The notes under the pieces: generated by a model | Seen by the model: the letters and a program-made list of their open reading frames with translations, nothing else | The model's database searches: none | Told to the model about the DNA's origin: nothing | Made by a program: the position numbers and the translations under genes | Shown here: positions 48,783-61,698 of the stretch, one piece after another | How positions within the stretch are numbered: position 1 is the first letter of the stretch | Layout: each line of letters begins with the position of its first letter | NCBI GenBank assembly: GCA_973895155.1 | Contig: OZ316897.1 | Location: 15,314,001 to 15,378,000, forward strand | DNA: 64,000 nucleotides | DNA from: Marsupella aquatica | Taxonomy: Eukaryota; Marchantiophyta | Reading direction: 5' to 3'

Positions 48783-50992
48783 TGAAATCTTCTCTTTCAG
48801 CTTTACGTAAAGATGATGGGTGCTGTTGTCACGTTTGTTCCCCTTGACGTAAATTGATGCTGGCTGCTGTTGTCGCACGTGCTCATCTTCAGAAGAAGCG
48901 ATGCTCCTCTACCGCGGTTGCTCTTCATCAGTATGTACACAAGATGTGTTCTGTGGTTCTAAGCCCTGAAATGGCCCCTTTTAAGTGGATGAGTAGTTTC
49001 TCAATTCGCCCAACGATTGAGAAGGGCCTTTCAAAGATGATGATATTACTCTGCTGTTGCATTGTTCTGTGACGACTATGGCAATTGTTGCTCTACTCCT
49101 TCAACAACGCAGAACGGTTGATGAATGTTGTCGGTCTTTCGTGGGTGTTGTTTCGGTTTGCACAGTTCCGTTGCGGTGAGCAGCCTTTCATGATTTTCAC
49201 GCAAACAGAGTACGAATCGTCAAAGTTCAATTAGTAGCAGTGTTCCGCGGTCGCCATTTGTTTCCGAGATGCAAGAGGTATGCCGCTGCAGGTTGCCAAG
49301 TAGGGGAAAACAGTGGCTGTTGTTTCTCGTACCGGTTGCCAAGAAGGGGAGAAACAGTCGCTGTTGTTTCTTGTACCGGTTGCCATTTAGATGTCGACGA
49401 CTTCCTCATTTACTCTCTTTCATTGTAAGGCGGATTTCAGATTCGATGCGAGGTTTATGGATGCAAGGGTTTCGACTGTGCATAACGAGATCTCAGGAAG
49501 ACAAGCAACCTCCATCGTTGGGCTCTCGTTGTGCACTCTTCTCATCGCGCCAATTTCAGCTCCTCGCGAACCCGACTGTGAAGTAGATCTTGTCATCCTC
49601 TTCAAGATTCAATGGAAGAAGCACACTTTCGCCGATTTGAAATGTGAGCTCACATCATGCATTCTCTTCTCGCCCTTTTTTCCCCTATATCACGGTCACC
49701 AAACCATGGGTGATAAGGTTATACGAAATCTGGTGCAGCTTTAGCATTCTGTGCCCTGTTTCTTTCGAAGCCATCAAGTTTGCATCGTCCTGGTTGTGGA
49801 TTCCTCTGTCAATGCTAGGTGTACATCTACTAGCACCGCTGGAGTTGGAAAAATTAAGAACAGCGGGAAGGCAGATCCACATACAAATGCAATACTTCAC
49901 ATTGTTCGCCTCCTTGAGCTTCTTTCTTGAAGTTGACCCTGATCTTGGATTTTCTCCAGTCCTGGTTAAGAAAGACAAATCCTTCCATCGATTGATACAG
50001 TTTCATTGATATCTACATTGTATTTTAGTAAGGGTTCAAGCAGATGCATAATGCAATTAACGGGCCTGACGTCTAATCAAATCGTTCTTCTCAAGCTAAA
50101 TTTTCTTTTGCATGTAATTTTATTTCGATCTTTGGTTGCTGGTTAAGGTTGTTTGTTCGAATAATTCGGCGTCGTACACAAATGGGATCATAGATTTGCT
50201 GCTTCCACAGAGTCTTCTTGCAAGACCTGCATAGCGTTCGACTTGAGCCAGCTTGTTGTTTCTGATCATTTTCTCCTCAATTTCATAGCTGAATTCGAAT
50301 CAGGCCAAGCTTAGAGTAAACTGAATCTTCATTGTCTCGTCTGTCCAGATCGACTTCTCCCAAAGGTAATTTACAACGCCACGGAGTAGCTTAATGAGCT
50401 TAAGCTCTCCGGTCAATGCATCAAGTTCACAGATAATTGTGACATGATCTCACAGTTTGCGTGCCTCACAATGTTGCAGTTGTCAGTAGGACAGTGCTTG
50501 ATGGAAGTCCACAATGAATTTGATTCAAACGTGTCGTAGAGGCAACTGCACACGATTATGGTAAATGTTCATTGACCCTGTCTCATGCGTATACAACTTC
50601 ACCTATAGATTCATTTCTTCTTCAAAGGCCCGTAGAAATTCTGTGAGTGAGTGTAACCTACCCAGCAGCCATGCAGCGAGGGAATGACGTTTGTTACTGG
50701 CAAAATTCTGACAGTGCTCATAAAAGAACTCGAAGTTACTCGTTCTTCTCTTCCGTTTGCATCTCGAGAGCTGTCCCCATCCCAAAGATCATGCCAAGAC
50801 TCACAAGAATCTAAGTAAATCTGTGCATCAATTGGATGAACCCTTAATATGTATACGATTTATTTCGTAGTGATCGTGCTCTCAAGGCAGTTGGTTCAAT
50901 TAACGCACACGAGCAGACTATCGATTTCATTAAGGTTTGAGCGACACATGGTCAGATATTAAATCTTAAGATCAAGATCAAAGAATTAGCCG
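48783..50992. other. Intergenic region
   Basis: 49291-49383 contains a tandem repeat of 43-44 bp (GGTTGCCAAG(T/A)AGGGG at 49291 and 49334, a partial third copy at 49378). Frames at 49391-50009 on both strands have no domain. No other structure seen. Confidence 0.4.
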
Positions 50993-51511
50993 TTGTATTC
51001 AGTTCAAATACGAATCGTCATGCAGCATAGTAGTATTCGGTATAGGAAATCATTCGATGGTCACCTGGAACATAATCACGTTTGCCTCGCGTTGCCAACT
51101 GCCTCGACACAACCACATGCAGTTCTTTGGCGTCATCAAAATAGCTTCTTCTCCAGAATCTCCGCCTCAGACAATGGAGATCATATAGCGTGCAAGGTGC
51201 CGTATTCGCAGATTCTTCGGAAAAATACGTTGATACTCTTAGAGGTTTATGACTTCAGAAGACTGCTCGTTGACCACCAGCAAGAATCCCATGATTGATG
51301 ATGCACAGTTTTGACAGACCCAATGCGTTCCATCAATCGATCATTGAATTCTTGAAGAGGGGCAACCAGGATTCTCATGAAGCCAGAAGGACTTGAACAG
51401 CATGAAATCATGAATGAACCTCAATGCAGCTTCACATGTGCGTGTCAGGGCTTGCCCCATGATCTGTAACAGAAGTCTTGATCAGCCCAATCCTCGCACC
51501 TCTCATCCCGT

Positions 51512-51730
51512 TTGATCGAGCAATTCAGCTGCAAGCGCGATTGGACTGCCCAGTTTTCTTGGCCTCTGAGCATTATTAGCGTGGAGGCTCTTCTGGGTGT
51601 GACATCCCAGTCACTGGCAGGAAAGGTCCTGGAGCACGAATTGGCAATGCGTAAAAGTTTGGATCAGATTGGATCTATCATTGATGCACTGGAGGCCATG
51701 CCAGGCTGCTCATCCGAGGCAAGATCCTAG
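51512..51730 (+). CDS. Small hypothetical ORF, possibly a terminal exon
   Basis: A 72-codon frame ends in a helical-looking segment (LAGKVLEHELAMRKSLDQIGSIIDALEAM) and then CSSEARS. I recognise no family. The start shown is only the frame opening. It meets the minus-strand ORF 51727-52131 tail to tail, overlapping by four bases. It may equally be chance. Confidence 0.2.
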   Translation: MIEQFSCKRDWTAQFSWPLSIISVEALLGVTSQSLAGKVLEHELAMRKSLDQIGSIIDALEAMPGCSSEARS

Positions 51731-52131
51731 GCAGACTGAATTTCTACACCTGCGTGTTTGGACATGAGGTCCAAAGGACAGCGTGATTTCTTTCTACTTA
51801 GCAACCCGACCGTGAGGCAGGGCCCCGGACTAGTGATACTAGCATGAGAATGTGAGCTTTCAAGAGGAACAGATGGCCGTCCTGACAGTCCGCTTGGTTT
51901 TGGTTCGTCCTCCTGATCAGCATCGGGCTCGGTCTCCAATGGATAGATGTTCTTCGAGTCTCCGAAACTCGTTCTCTTTGAGATCCCAAAGCAGCGACTG
52001 ACTCCGATTATACTCTTTTTTCGCTTCGACTTCAAGGGCAGCTTGAACAAGCTGGACTTCATGTCTCGAAGTCGGTCTCGCAGTGGTATGTCCGGACTCA
52101 GTTGCCTTTTGAGCTGGCCAAAGTTCAACAT
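51727..52131 (-). CDS. Small hypothetical basic protein (134 residues)
   Basis: An ATG-started frame (MLNFGQLKRQLSPDIPLR) with a basic segment KLPLKSKRKKS near residue 30, a central acidic patch (EPDADQEDEPK), and no membrane segment. No family recognised. No splice sites were identified. Kept only because it has an ATG, a reasonable length and protein-like composition. Confidence 0.25.
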   Translation of the reverse strand: MLNFGQLKRQLSPDIPLRDRLRDMKSSLFKLPLKSKRKKSIIGVSRCFGISKRTSFGDSKNIYPLETEPDADQEDEPKPSGLSGRPSVPLESSHSHASITSPGPCLTVGLLSRKKSRCPLDLMSKHAGVEIQSA

Positions 52132-53560
52132 CCCAGAAAGTTCAGTTAAGTGAGAGAATTGAGAGAACTCGTTCTCAAACTTAAACGTCCTTCGGAGAAA
52201 GTAGTGAATGGGACTTAATTGAGATGTTCATTGCGGAGTATGAATAAAGGCAATCGATCTGCACTCCGTAAAACTGACAATTCAGAGTTTAAAATCCACA
52301 TTGTGAAGAAATTAGACAAAACTCTCTTGGCCAACAGAAAAGAAGTTGTGCTAACAACTCAACATCAGAAAGAGGAAGTTTTCACTTACTTTATTCCCAA
52401 GGTCACTTGCGACTATAGATCCTCGGCTGGAGAAAACTCCAAGCAGGGACCGTGAAGCCAAGTATCCTCCAATTTATAGATCCGACATTCACCACTCACA
52501 TGACCCGTGGGACCTAGCTGGCTACCGAGATATGGACATCCATCAATTTCAGAATCACGACCACCCACGTACAAAGCAGCACCGAAGATACCGTAATGTC
52601 TACACTCACGCCTCTTGCAGGTTGCGACTCACATGATCTTGGTCTCCGCCGGCGCAAACCGATTAGAACCTCGCATTATTCACGTAAATTCCCTCAAAAT
52701 CGTTTAACCCTCACGCTTCCTGATGCCTGAGTGCGCACCGTGCTTATATGTAACGTGGGTCCTGAATCCTGATAGCTATCGACAGACTTAAACGGCAGCT
52801 TAAGTGAGTGTTACAGGTCTCAAGAACCGTGAAGTCGCAAAGCAATCACGGAGTGAGCTGCAAGAAGGGCGTATCAATGAATCGCATTATAACTGAATTA
52901 CAGTTAGCAGGGCTGCCTGGAACGACGCCAAGCTAGTTAGATTGTGAGCGTTATCAGAGAGTCGCGCGATCTTGATCGATCCAAATTTCATGAGGCTCCT
53001 GATGCCGAACGGCAGTAACTGGTTTGATCTCCAGGATGAGCCTCCCGACAACAGCAAAAGAGATTGGATCCGTCTAATGCAAAGCACGGAACGTTACTCC
53101 GAACGTTACCCCTCCAGATCATTAAGCCATGGACAGAGACTAGATCTGAATAGGAGGATCGCCGATGAGTACCGATTTCAATCTCCATCCCGAACTAGGC
53201 TCATGCGTGAGGCTAACGAGATTTTTTATGACAGTCCTCTTGAGCTTCAAGCAACTTCAAACAGACATGCATCGTAGGTCTCGAGTTTTAGTGTCAAGTG
53301 TGTTCTCGAGGAAATCGGTTGTTGAGATCCACAGTCATGAATTAATGTATCTTTCAGAGGCCTTAAATTCCAGTGACAGTTCACAAGTTTGCCAAGGTTG
53401 TAGCCAGGGAGCACATTAGATAGTTCTCGACGATGAGTTATCAACTATCTGGCTAGATAAGTTGAATTTGTTCTGCTCACCTGGCTTCAAATCAATCTAA
53501 ATTGGAAACAATTGCATGTTAGAGGTCCCACATATGATCCTGCACGATTTCAATTATAAA
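52132..53560. other. Region with weak ORFs only
   Basis: A plus-strand frame at 52972-53277 contains FMRLLMPNGSNWFDLQDEPP and an Arg/Ser-rich tail (STERYSERYPSRSLSHG), with in-frame ATG at 52990. The overlapping minus-strand frame lacks character. No family recognised, so no gene is called. Confidence 0.35.
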
Positions 53561-54880
53561 TGGGGTCTAGACTTCTCACCTGTCTTATTTCCGAAGTAGT
53601 GTTAGTCCGTGATTAATATACTAATACTAGGTAGAGTTGGAGTCTAGACTTCTCACATTAATTGGTTCTATTTCACACTTAGTGTTAGTCCATAATTAAT
53701 ATTAGTAATACTAATTTTAGAATGGGGCAATTTGAATAGAAAGTAACACTAAATGTGGTGGGTTTGGGGACTAAGACTAGTAGGGTTGAAATTCCCTGAA
53801 CTACAGTAGAGCAATTCACTCTGACTAGTCCTACTCCAACATTGTTTGACAAGTAATGTAGCTGAATAGAGACTGTGTTCCCTAGCTGTCATTTATATTT
53901 TTCTAGTGATCTTGGGTGCATGAAACAAACTCTCTTCCCTAGTTGTTTGAGGTGTATCTATGCACTAGAACCCTCACACTGTTGCATGTATTCAGAAGTT
54001 GTAGTCCTTGAAATGTGGCCTCCAATCAAAATCTCCAAATAATGTTAGCCACAAATGTAATTAGTATTACCTTTACTCTCCAAATAGTGTTATGCAAAAA
54101 CTGGAATTAGTATCTTGCTTACCACAAGCTAGAGTTGGGGCCTAGGCTTCTAGAGTGAAGCCGCTAGATGGTAACTCTATGGCCCACTATGTGGATGGGA
54201 AAACTCATGCCATGATGTATGTCAAAAGATAATGATGCATACTTTTTGTAATGATTTTTATTTACATTCAACAAATGGGTTCTAGGGCCCCACCATAATA
54301 TATGTGAGTGTATAGATATATGTGCATAGAAGTAGTATGGTATGTTATGTATGATTATTAAAATGATGACATGCATAATTGTTTTTTTATCATTTCATTA
54401 ACTTTCAAAGAATGTGAATAGTGAATACACTTTGTTGACACTTTTATTGTCCTCTCCACTATTCATGTTGAAAGAATGTGTAGTAGAGGTTAGTTACACT
54501 AATGTTACTTAGTGCATACACTATTAGTGTTAGTCTGTAATTAACATTATTTAGTAATGTTAATTGAAGAATAAGCCCCAAAAAATATTTAGCCTACACA
54601 AATAATATTACCAAGACTAATTGTGGTGAACAGCGTCAACTGAAACCTCCAGAGAGTAACTCCAGATACAAATAAAACTAATAAGGACAAAAATCAAAGT
54701 GAATACCAAAAAACATAGATGGGGCAAAGACCAAGGGGAGCCACCTCTAGATAAAAAAACAAAATAAATAAGGACAAAACTGAAAGTGAATACAAAAACA
54801 CAGAATGATGGGGGAAAAAATGAAGGAGAACAACATAGATTCTTGCAAAGGATTTTTTTTGTCTTATCTCTATTAACATT
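53561..54880. repeat. AT-rich repeat region of TTAGTGTTAGTC family and A-rich units
   Basis: 53561-53730 has two imperfect copies of a unit with GTCTAGACTTCTCAC and AGTGTTAGTCC(G/A)T(G/A)ATTAAT. The ATTAGTGTTAGTC word recurs at about 54525 and matches the inverted repeat at 850-926. 54672-54840 has two imperfect copies of an A-rich unit with ATAAGGACAAAA and AAAGTGAATAC. No genes. Confidence 0.5.
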
Positions 54881-56713
54881 CAACGAATGGGCATATATTC
54901 AGGCTAGTATATTAATATTAGGAGTCTCAAAGTTAGGATTTATGGTCCATTTGCATTGTCGCTTTGGTTACAAGATCTAGTTAAGAAATTTTAAAAGTGG
55001 GGGAGGTAGCATTGGCCCGTTCGATAAAGCAGGAGTTATGGCCTCACCTCAATATCATAGCATATATTTATTTCCCTGGCTTCATTCTCACTCAACAACC
55101 AGCTCAAATGCAATAGCCATCACCATATCAGGCCCAAAGCCCACATGCCCAAAGCCCACATGCCTTCAGTTGCAGTGTTCTGGAATTTTGGATTTGCGTC
55201 TAAAGTTAAGTGAAAGTTGTTAAGGTTATTGCTTAAGTGTTGAGCCAGGGAGCTTTCCTTCCCATAACCAAGGCCAGCTCCCACAACTTTTCTAGGAGTT
55301 CTTATAAGTCTTGAACTATGAGAAGGCGTTATCCTGATATGGCCTATTGTTAAGGCTCCTCAATCCAATTTACAAATACTAGAGGGAGCAACCCCTTAAT
55401 TCAATTATTGCTCTCATTTGTCAGCTCCACTGTACAGTGTATTGAAATAGCTCTGCTATCTCTCTTACCCCTCTTATCCCTTTGCTATAAAATCGATTGT
55501 ACCCATTTCTGAGATGGAGCATTGTTTTTTTTGTCTTCAATCATATTAATTATTAGGTCTCACCTTGGAGAGGCTTTCCAAGAAGAGTAAAGGGTTCCCA
55601 ATGATCTCAGAGGCCTCTACAACATTCCCACCAGATCTTGCGTAATTGTACCTACTGGTTGGAGAAAAACCATCTTAAGTTGTTTCCAGAATGATGAGGG
55701 GCACCATGTTCTATAAGTGCTAAGTGCTTGTTTTATGATTGGAAGCACCAGTGACTTTTTTCAGTGACTTTGGAGGTTTTTCCAGTTTTTAGCTGTAACG
55801 AGACCAGGCAAATATCTGGACCCTCTTTTCGCCAGAGGTGGCCACTTGGATGTCCCCAAGGAAACCTACATAAACCTACACTCAGATTTTGCACAACCAT
55901 ATCCGAACCATCAGATCTTGGTGAATAATTCTCAATCAAATTGACTCACTCAGCAGGCAAATCATGACGAAAATGTAAATTTCGTAAGTCCAGGACAGAA
56001 TCCCAATTGAGATGGGCAGCAACTCGATATTTAGTAGGTTGTTTTATGAATTTTCAGAATCGTGGCCAATACATGATGTACCCCTTATATAATTTTCAGT
56101 ATATCAACAACAGAAGGGCAATAACAGACCAATTCATTCTTCCATTCCGTACTTACAATTGTTTTCCATTTACTTTAGAATTTGTGTAATGCAGAAGATG
56201 AGCTCTTTGGGGTCCATGAATTCTTTGGGGTCCATGTGATAAAGTTTCCAGAAGCTGCAGCATAGTAAGGAAATTGGAAACATTACTATTTTTTTTCTTT
56301 TTGCCCCCATGGTGATATCAAATGTTCATACTTCGCTTGAAATCCACATTGGAGGAGCCAACAAAATGAAACATCTTAAGAGTGTCCTGTGACCATTCTG
56401 TAGTAGTTTCTACTATCAGCTCCCAATGGAAGAATCCACCTCGTGTACAGTCTTGTTGTAGCCTCGTTTGTCTCGGTCTACTGTGGAGCTCTTCCATTAC
56501 TATGAAACAAATTAACAAACTGAATTTGCAGGATGGCATCGCAATGATTGTAGATACAAACTCAACAAAGGAGCTTTGCCATAGCCAAACACAAACGTCA
56601 GCGTTTAAATCCAGAAGCGAAGGCCTACACATTTGCCTACATGACAGATTAATTACGACAGCAGCACAATTGCCTTCCTCTTGCTTTACTTACATGGGCA
56701 GCAGCAAAGCCCT
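54881..56713. other. Intergenic region downstream of the CCR-like gene
   Basis: No gene recognised. Small features are a 16-bp tandem pair of CCCAAAGCCCACATGC type at 55134-55162 and a TTCTTTGGGGTCCATG repeat near 56210-56236. ORFs at 56318-56632 are shadows or chance. Confidence 0.4.
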
Positions 56714-59346
56714 TCAAAGTAGGCCCTTATCCTTCAGGGAAGCAAGGGCATCGCCGAACATCTCTTCCAAGGATTTGTATTTCTCCAGTCCCAAGTTCTT
56801 CAATTTCGATGTGTCAAAAGTATAATGCGGCATGCTTTTTTGCCCTTCAAAACTGCAAATGCAAATTTCGTCAGTCTCGGAAATTTCAACGAAAGGAGGT
56901 GAAACAAGAACTGAATTATGTAGCTTCCTTGAGTATTGAATAGACTGATAGTGAAATTCAGAGAGGCATGTTTCAGCTAAAGTGGTCCTTACCGTCAAAA
57001 TGATTCCTGACAATATCAAAAGGTTATAGAATTACTATCGGAATTTTCAAACGGTCTGCATCAAAAATAACTCACTCTGTAGGGATGTTGTACAGCGGAA
57101 ACTGCTTTGCAACAGCCTCAGCCATTTCTTTCGAGTCCAATTCCCCTGCGTCGACAATATACCGGCCCTCTGCCTCCGGCTTTTCATAAAGTAAAATATG
57201 TGCAGTTACGGCATCATCGAGGTGAACATAGCCCATCCGACCATAAATGAAGAACTTGCCTCTGTCACCTACATATCACAATTCGGACTCAGTTTATTCT
57301 TTATTATGTCAATCGACATGTTCCTAAAACATCTTTTCAGAACCCATTGATTTCGCCAATCCCAGACAGCCTACTATGAATGCGCATCATTTGGTTACAA
57401 ACTTCCGTCATTTCATACACAAGACGCAAGTTGAGCAAATTTTCTGCGAAAGAGACATCGCCATGTAACCAATGTCACCAGTATTGAAATAAACGATGCA
57501 CGCAGTCTGCCACACAAGACCCTTGCATGAATTGACAATCAACAAATCACCCTCGACTAGACTAATTCCGTGCCGCAAGGTAGAATAATGCAACGCTAGT
57601 GACAGGTTTACCATACCTTTGAAGAATTGGAGAACATCATTTGAGGTGGAAGACAGATCTGGAGGTAAGATAGAGCCAATGATGAAGGTGGGACACACAG
57701 TCACTAGGTTAATGCCGTTCTTCTTCGCAAACTCCCAAGCTGCTTCCTCTGCAGTGGTTTTGGCAATAGGATACCACATCTGGGACAACCAGGAAGAGTT
57801 ATCAGAGTGAGGTTGCAGTGAACTTCATAAATAGCTATTTCTTTCCAGTCTGAAGGTCCACCGAGCTTTCCAACGAGCTCATATCTCCCCAAACTGGTAC
57901 CAACGTGTAATAGCCAAGTGCATCTTAGGAACCACTTCCGAAAGTTGACTCAAGTTACATAATGCTGTAGACCTTACTAGGACAGACCTACAGCTATTGT
58001 AACCATCTGCCTGTGAACTGGCCCCACTGAGCTATCCAATCGACTTTGAATGTGCAGCTGGCATGACGATTCAGCGAAGAGCGATGACTAACGTTGTCTG
58101 AGTTCAGTAACTCTGGACAAGTTCACTGTTGCTGGAGGATCCCTTATAAATGAAAGCTGCTATCACACTAAGAGTGGATCTCTAGAAGCAACTTTCGATG
58201 TAGGGCTATTTCGAATTTAATAAAGAAAGAAACGGTTGGAGATCAAAATAACTCATTCAATGCCCTCACTCAAACGCAAGCGTGTTCGAGTGACCTAGAG
58301 CCGAACTGGCCAGCGTTGAGTGGCATACCTTAAACTGCTTGCAAAATGGCACAGAGGACCAACTGTTGTGATCCAATGTAGCGCCGGGAGTGTAATCTGG
58401 TCGATATCGCACTGACGAGGACGACGACGTTAGTACCACCCTCTTCACAGTCTTGGTTTTCGCTACTGACGCCAAAAGATTCAAGGCTCCTTTGACGCTG
58501 GGCTCAATCATCTCCTTCTGCGATGACAGAACAACGAGGGACACGAAAATGCGTTTAAGTGAGCTCAATGATGTACTTTTGTCACGTGTTACCAATTTCA
58601 AAAATTCATGAGCTCATTTTCAGCTTCAGCTTGCAAAGCTAGTAAATCCTCTGGAGAAGAATTACGTAAGGATCGGTCATATTGTCGACAAGAGGGCTTG
58701 CGGTGTGAAAGACGCCATCAACTCCATCCACTGCTGCATCGAAGCTGCCTTCCGTGAGGAGGTCGGCCTGCACAAGTTCAAGCCTCTCCTTTGCTCCTGG
58801 GAGCGATCTCAAATGTGCTGTCTTCTTCTCATTACCTGCCGAAAAACCAAAAACAGCCAGGCATTATAAAGTTGACTCTAGCAAATACAATCCCCCTCTC
58901 TCCACTTCAAGTTGAACATCATCGTTAGCTGCTGATCGATTGCACCAGACTGCGGCATGTTCTACTCCAATTGTTTTCCATTCTGAAAACTATGAACTCG
59001 TATGATACCCAATTGGGTTCCGTGTCCATTCCCTGTGATCGAAGGCCAGTGGACCAGAAACCGGAATCCTTTCAGATATTGAAATTGAGAATGTACCCAA
59101 TACCAACGAGGAGTAAAGTGCAGAGTGACCATGCCGGCAAAAGTGGTCGTGCCAAAAACAAGCGCAACAGCAGCACAAGAGAAACAACAAGAAAAAGAAG
59201 ACGGTGAAACAGGGAAACAATGAGAGCTTACTGGGATCCCTCACAGTTCCCCTCACTCGGTATCCGTCCTCCAGCAGTCGTTTGACCAGCCAAGAGGCCA
59301 AAAACCCGCTCGCCCCGGTTACAGCCACCAGACCCTTGTCCCCCAT
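56714..59346 (-). CDS. Cinnamoyl-CoA-reductase-like NADP(H)-dependent reductase (extended SDR)
   Basis: Exons: 59346-59232, 58835-58666, 58517-58329, 57779-57617, 57268-57076, 56852-56714. Phases join and give 322 residues, the usual size for the CCR/DFR family. Motifs: cofactor-binding TGASGFLA (10-17), [46 protein letters not shown] (active-site Ser around 126-130), catalytic Tyr161 and Lys165 in [27 protein letters not shown], and a C-terminal DTSKLKNLG...[19 protein letters not shown]. True lignin CCRs carry NWYCYGK around the catalytic residues. Here it is MWYPIAK, so a CCR-like, aldehyde or ketone reductase is more likely than bona fide CCR. ATG 59344-59346 is used. The upstream in-frame extension begins with GTG. 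Confidence 0.88.
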
Positions 59347-59374
59347 CTCTCCTCTCCTCTCCTCTCCTCTCCTC
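59347..59374. repeat. (CTCCT)n microsatellite just upstream of the CCR-like start
   Basis: About five and a half pentamer copies. In gene sense it is a purine GAGGA run that ends next to the ATG, so it lies in the 5' UTR or core promoter. Confidence 0.85.
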
Positions 59375-61340
59375 AAATCACCAATCAACCCACAATTCAC
59401 ATTCGGAGCAGCAAATCTCCTCCTCCTCCGCCTTGGCCTCCTTAATCTAGTCCTCCTACCTCAACTGGGAGGGTCGTTGGATTGGACTAGAATTGGATTT
59501 AGTTGGTCAAGACACTCCCTTCATCATCACAGAGCAGCTTCCTCCTCGCCCTTTTGTCCTTATTATTGTCGTCGAAACCGTGAGACTTGACTTGCTCGCT
59601 GCTCCCGTCATTCAAGGTCTAGTAGTGTGATTCGAGTCCTGAGTCAATCGGGGCAGAGTAGGTGGGGTACTACTACTGAATCCAATTCTAACATCTTTCC
59701 CTTTTTCTTTGTAGTTTCCTGAGCAGAGAATGCAATCACAGGCTGTGCAAGGGAAATTTCAATATTGTCATCTACTTACAAAAGGACATTTTTTTTCAGA
59801 TTTGTCATCGACGTGCAAAAGGACATGTCAAAATTGTCGTCTACGCTTAAAAGCACCTTTCCTTTGTATATATGCTCTCTGTTTGGGCTCTTACTGATTT
59901 TTAGATTTGTAGTTTTAAACCACACCTGCCACTATAAAAGTCTCATTCCATGTCTCACTACTCACCATAAAAGGTGGAACAAATACTCGTCAAACCTTTT
60001 GTGTAATACTTGCCAAAAAAAGATTGAATACACCTTTTGTGAAATACTTGCCAAACCTTTTGTGGAATACTTGCCAAAGAAAGGTTCTCCAGTCAACACC
60101 TTTTGTAAAGCTCAAAGTTCATTCTTGAATCTGTGCTCTTTACAATGAGAGTTACGGGTTACCCATAGCCCTTTATAGGGGCAGGTGTGGTTTAAGGCAC
60201 TAGGGTCATTACAAGTGACTTGAACGCAAATGGAGGTCACACCAAAAACACTCCTTGCAATAAAAAAAGTTTCCTTACTGCTTTCCTTCCATCTTTGCCC
60301 CTCCCTGTTTTCTGTATTCCTTCCATCTTTGCCCCTCCCTGTTTTCTGTATGCATCCTCACTTTCAGTGTAGTCCTAATACTTTATAAACAGGTCTTTAC
60401 TATATACAAAAAGTGATTGGTCTATGTGAGTCCATCCAAGCATCAATTTATATATAAATGAGAATGTGTAGAATATAATGCATGGCCCTCAGGGTGTTGT
60501 GGGCTGTAATCCCAAGGACCCTTTGTAGGAGGTTGAATCACACCTGCCCGGCTAAAAGGCCCAATCCTGCCCGGCTAAAGCTCATTCTTGGCCCCCTTGA
60601 ACATTGTACTCACCTTATAAAGTGGAACGCAAGTTCATTCCTAGCAAACCTGAACCCGTCCCTGGTGAAGACTGACTGAGTGTTCTTAGTGAACCTCAAC
60701 TTGTACATTGTATAATGGGGGCTACCAGTAACCCGCAGCTCTTATATAGGTAGTTGTGGTCCCTGAAGCAAAACCTGGTGGATCTAGGTTACTAAAATAA
60801 ACCAGAAATTTGCCTAAGATTTTTTTTTTTAATCTCTACTTTGTCCTCCCCTAACTTGGTGGACAGTGGTGGTTTAAGGCCATAGCCCCAACAGTAGCCC
60901 CACAAGAGACCATGGATTAGGGCATGTAAAGTACACCGAAAAGAAAATATCAGTATGTCCTACATTTGTTTAGCTGTAAATCTACATACAACAATTTTTA
61001 TGTGCCGGGGTGAGTAGTTTTGACAGTACGATCCCAAAAACAGTTGTTATGGGTTATAACTTTACTAGTCTGGTGGCTGGTGACAAAGCTTGATACAATT
61101 GCAAGTATTAGTGCTTTGTGACTTAGGGCACTTACAAAACAGACAGACATCTAGCCCATGAGGAATCAGTTTTTAGACATCTGAGCCATTGGTGGGTATC
61201 TACTCTCAAAAAAAGAGGGACATCTATGCTACAGACTGTAACCAGGAAGGGATAATCAGGCTAGTGATTACTAACTATGATTAAAATTACTCCACAGTCA
61301 AAGAGAAAATAAATTAATGAGTGTTTGGGTGTATTTTAGC
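59375..61340. other. Intergenic region upstream of the CCR-like gene
   Basis: It holds the CCR-like promoter. 59763-59865 has three imperfect copies of a TTGTC(A/G)TC...AAAAGGACAT unit. 60284-60351 is a 34-bp tandem pair (CCATCTTTGCCCCTCCCTG). Near 59990-60075 ATACTTGCCAA and CCTTTTGTG phrases recur. No gene seen. Confidence 0.5.
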
Positions 61341-61684
61341 TGTTAGATATTGCTCTAGTCTTGTGACTCTTGTGCTAACCATAGTTAGGCTAACTCGGGT
61401 TAGGACCTAGCTAAGGTTAGCGGTAGTGCTGTTGTGCATATAGCCAGGGCTGATGCCAGACCCTGGTGGAACTTAGGCTCATTGTTACGGAGCTAGTTGA
61501 GAGATAGGGAGAGCTTGTGCTGTGGATGCTTGGTATGGCCGGTCGGCCTAGAGTGCAGTAAAGCTCTTGTGTGTTCCCGTGGACGTAGCCTCATGTGGAG
61601 GTGAACCACGTATCTCTCTGTGTCGACTATTGTGCGTTGGATGGTTCATGGGCTTGCCGTTGCGAATGTCGTCTATGCTCAACA
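61341..61684 (+). repeat. 5' LTR of the right copia element
   Basis: 344 bp, TGTTAGATAT...CTCAACA. The base pattern follows the solo LTR at 38334-38680 along its whole length. Confidence 0.93.
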
Positions 61685-61686
61685 AG

Positions 61687-61698
61687 TGGTATCAGAGC
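61687..61698 (+). other. Primer binding site for initiator tRNA-Met
   Basis: TGGTATCAGAGC, two bases after the LTR, complementary to the 3' end of initiator tRNA-Met. This is the classical copia primer site. Confidence 0.93.
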
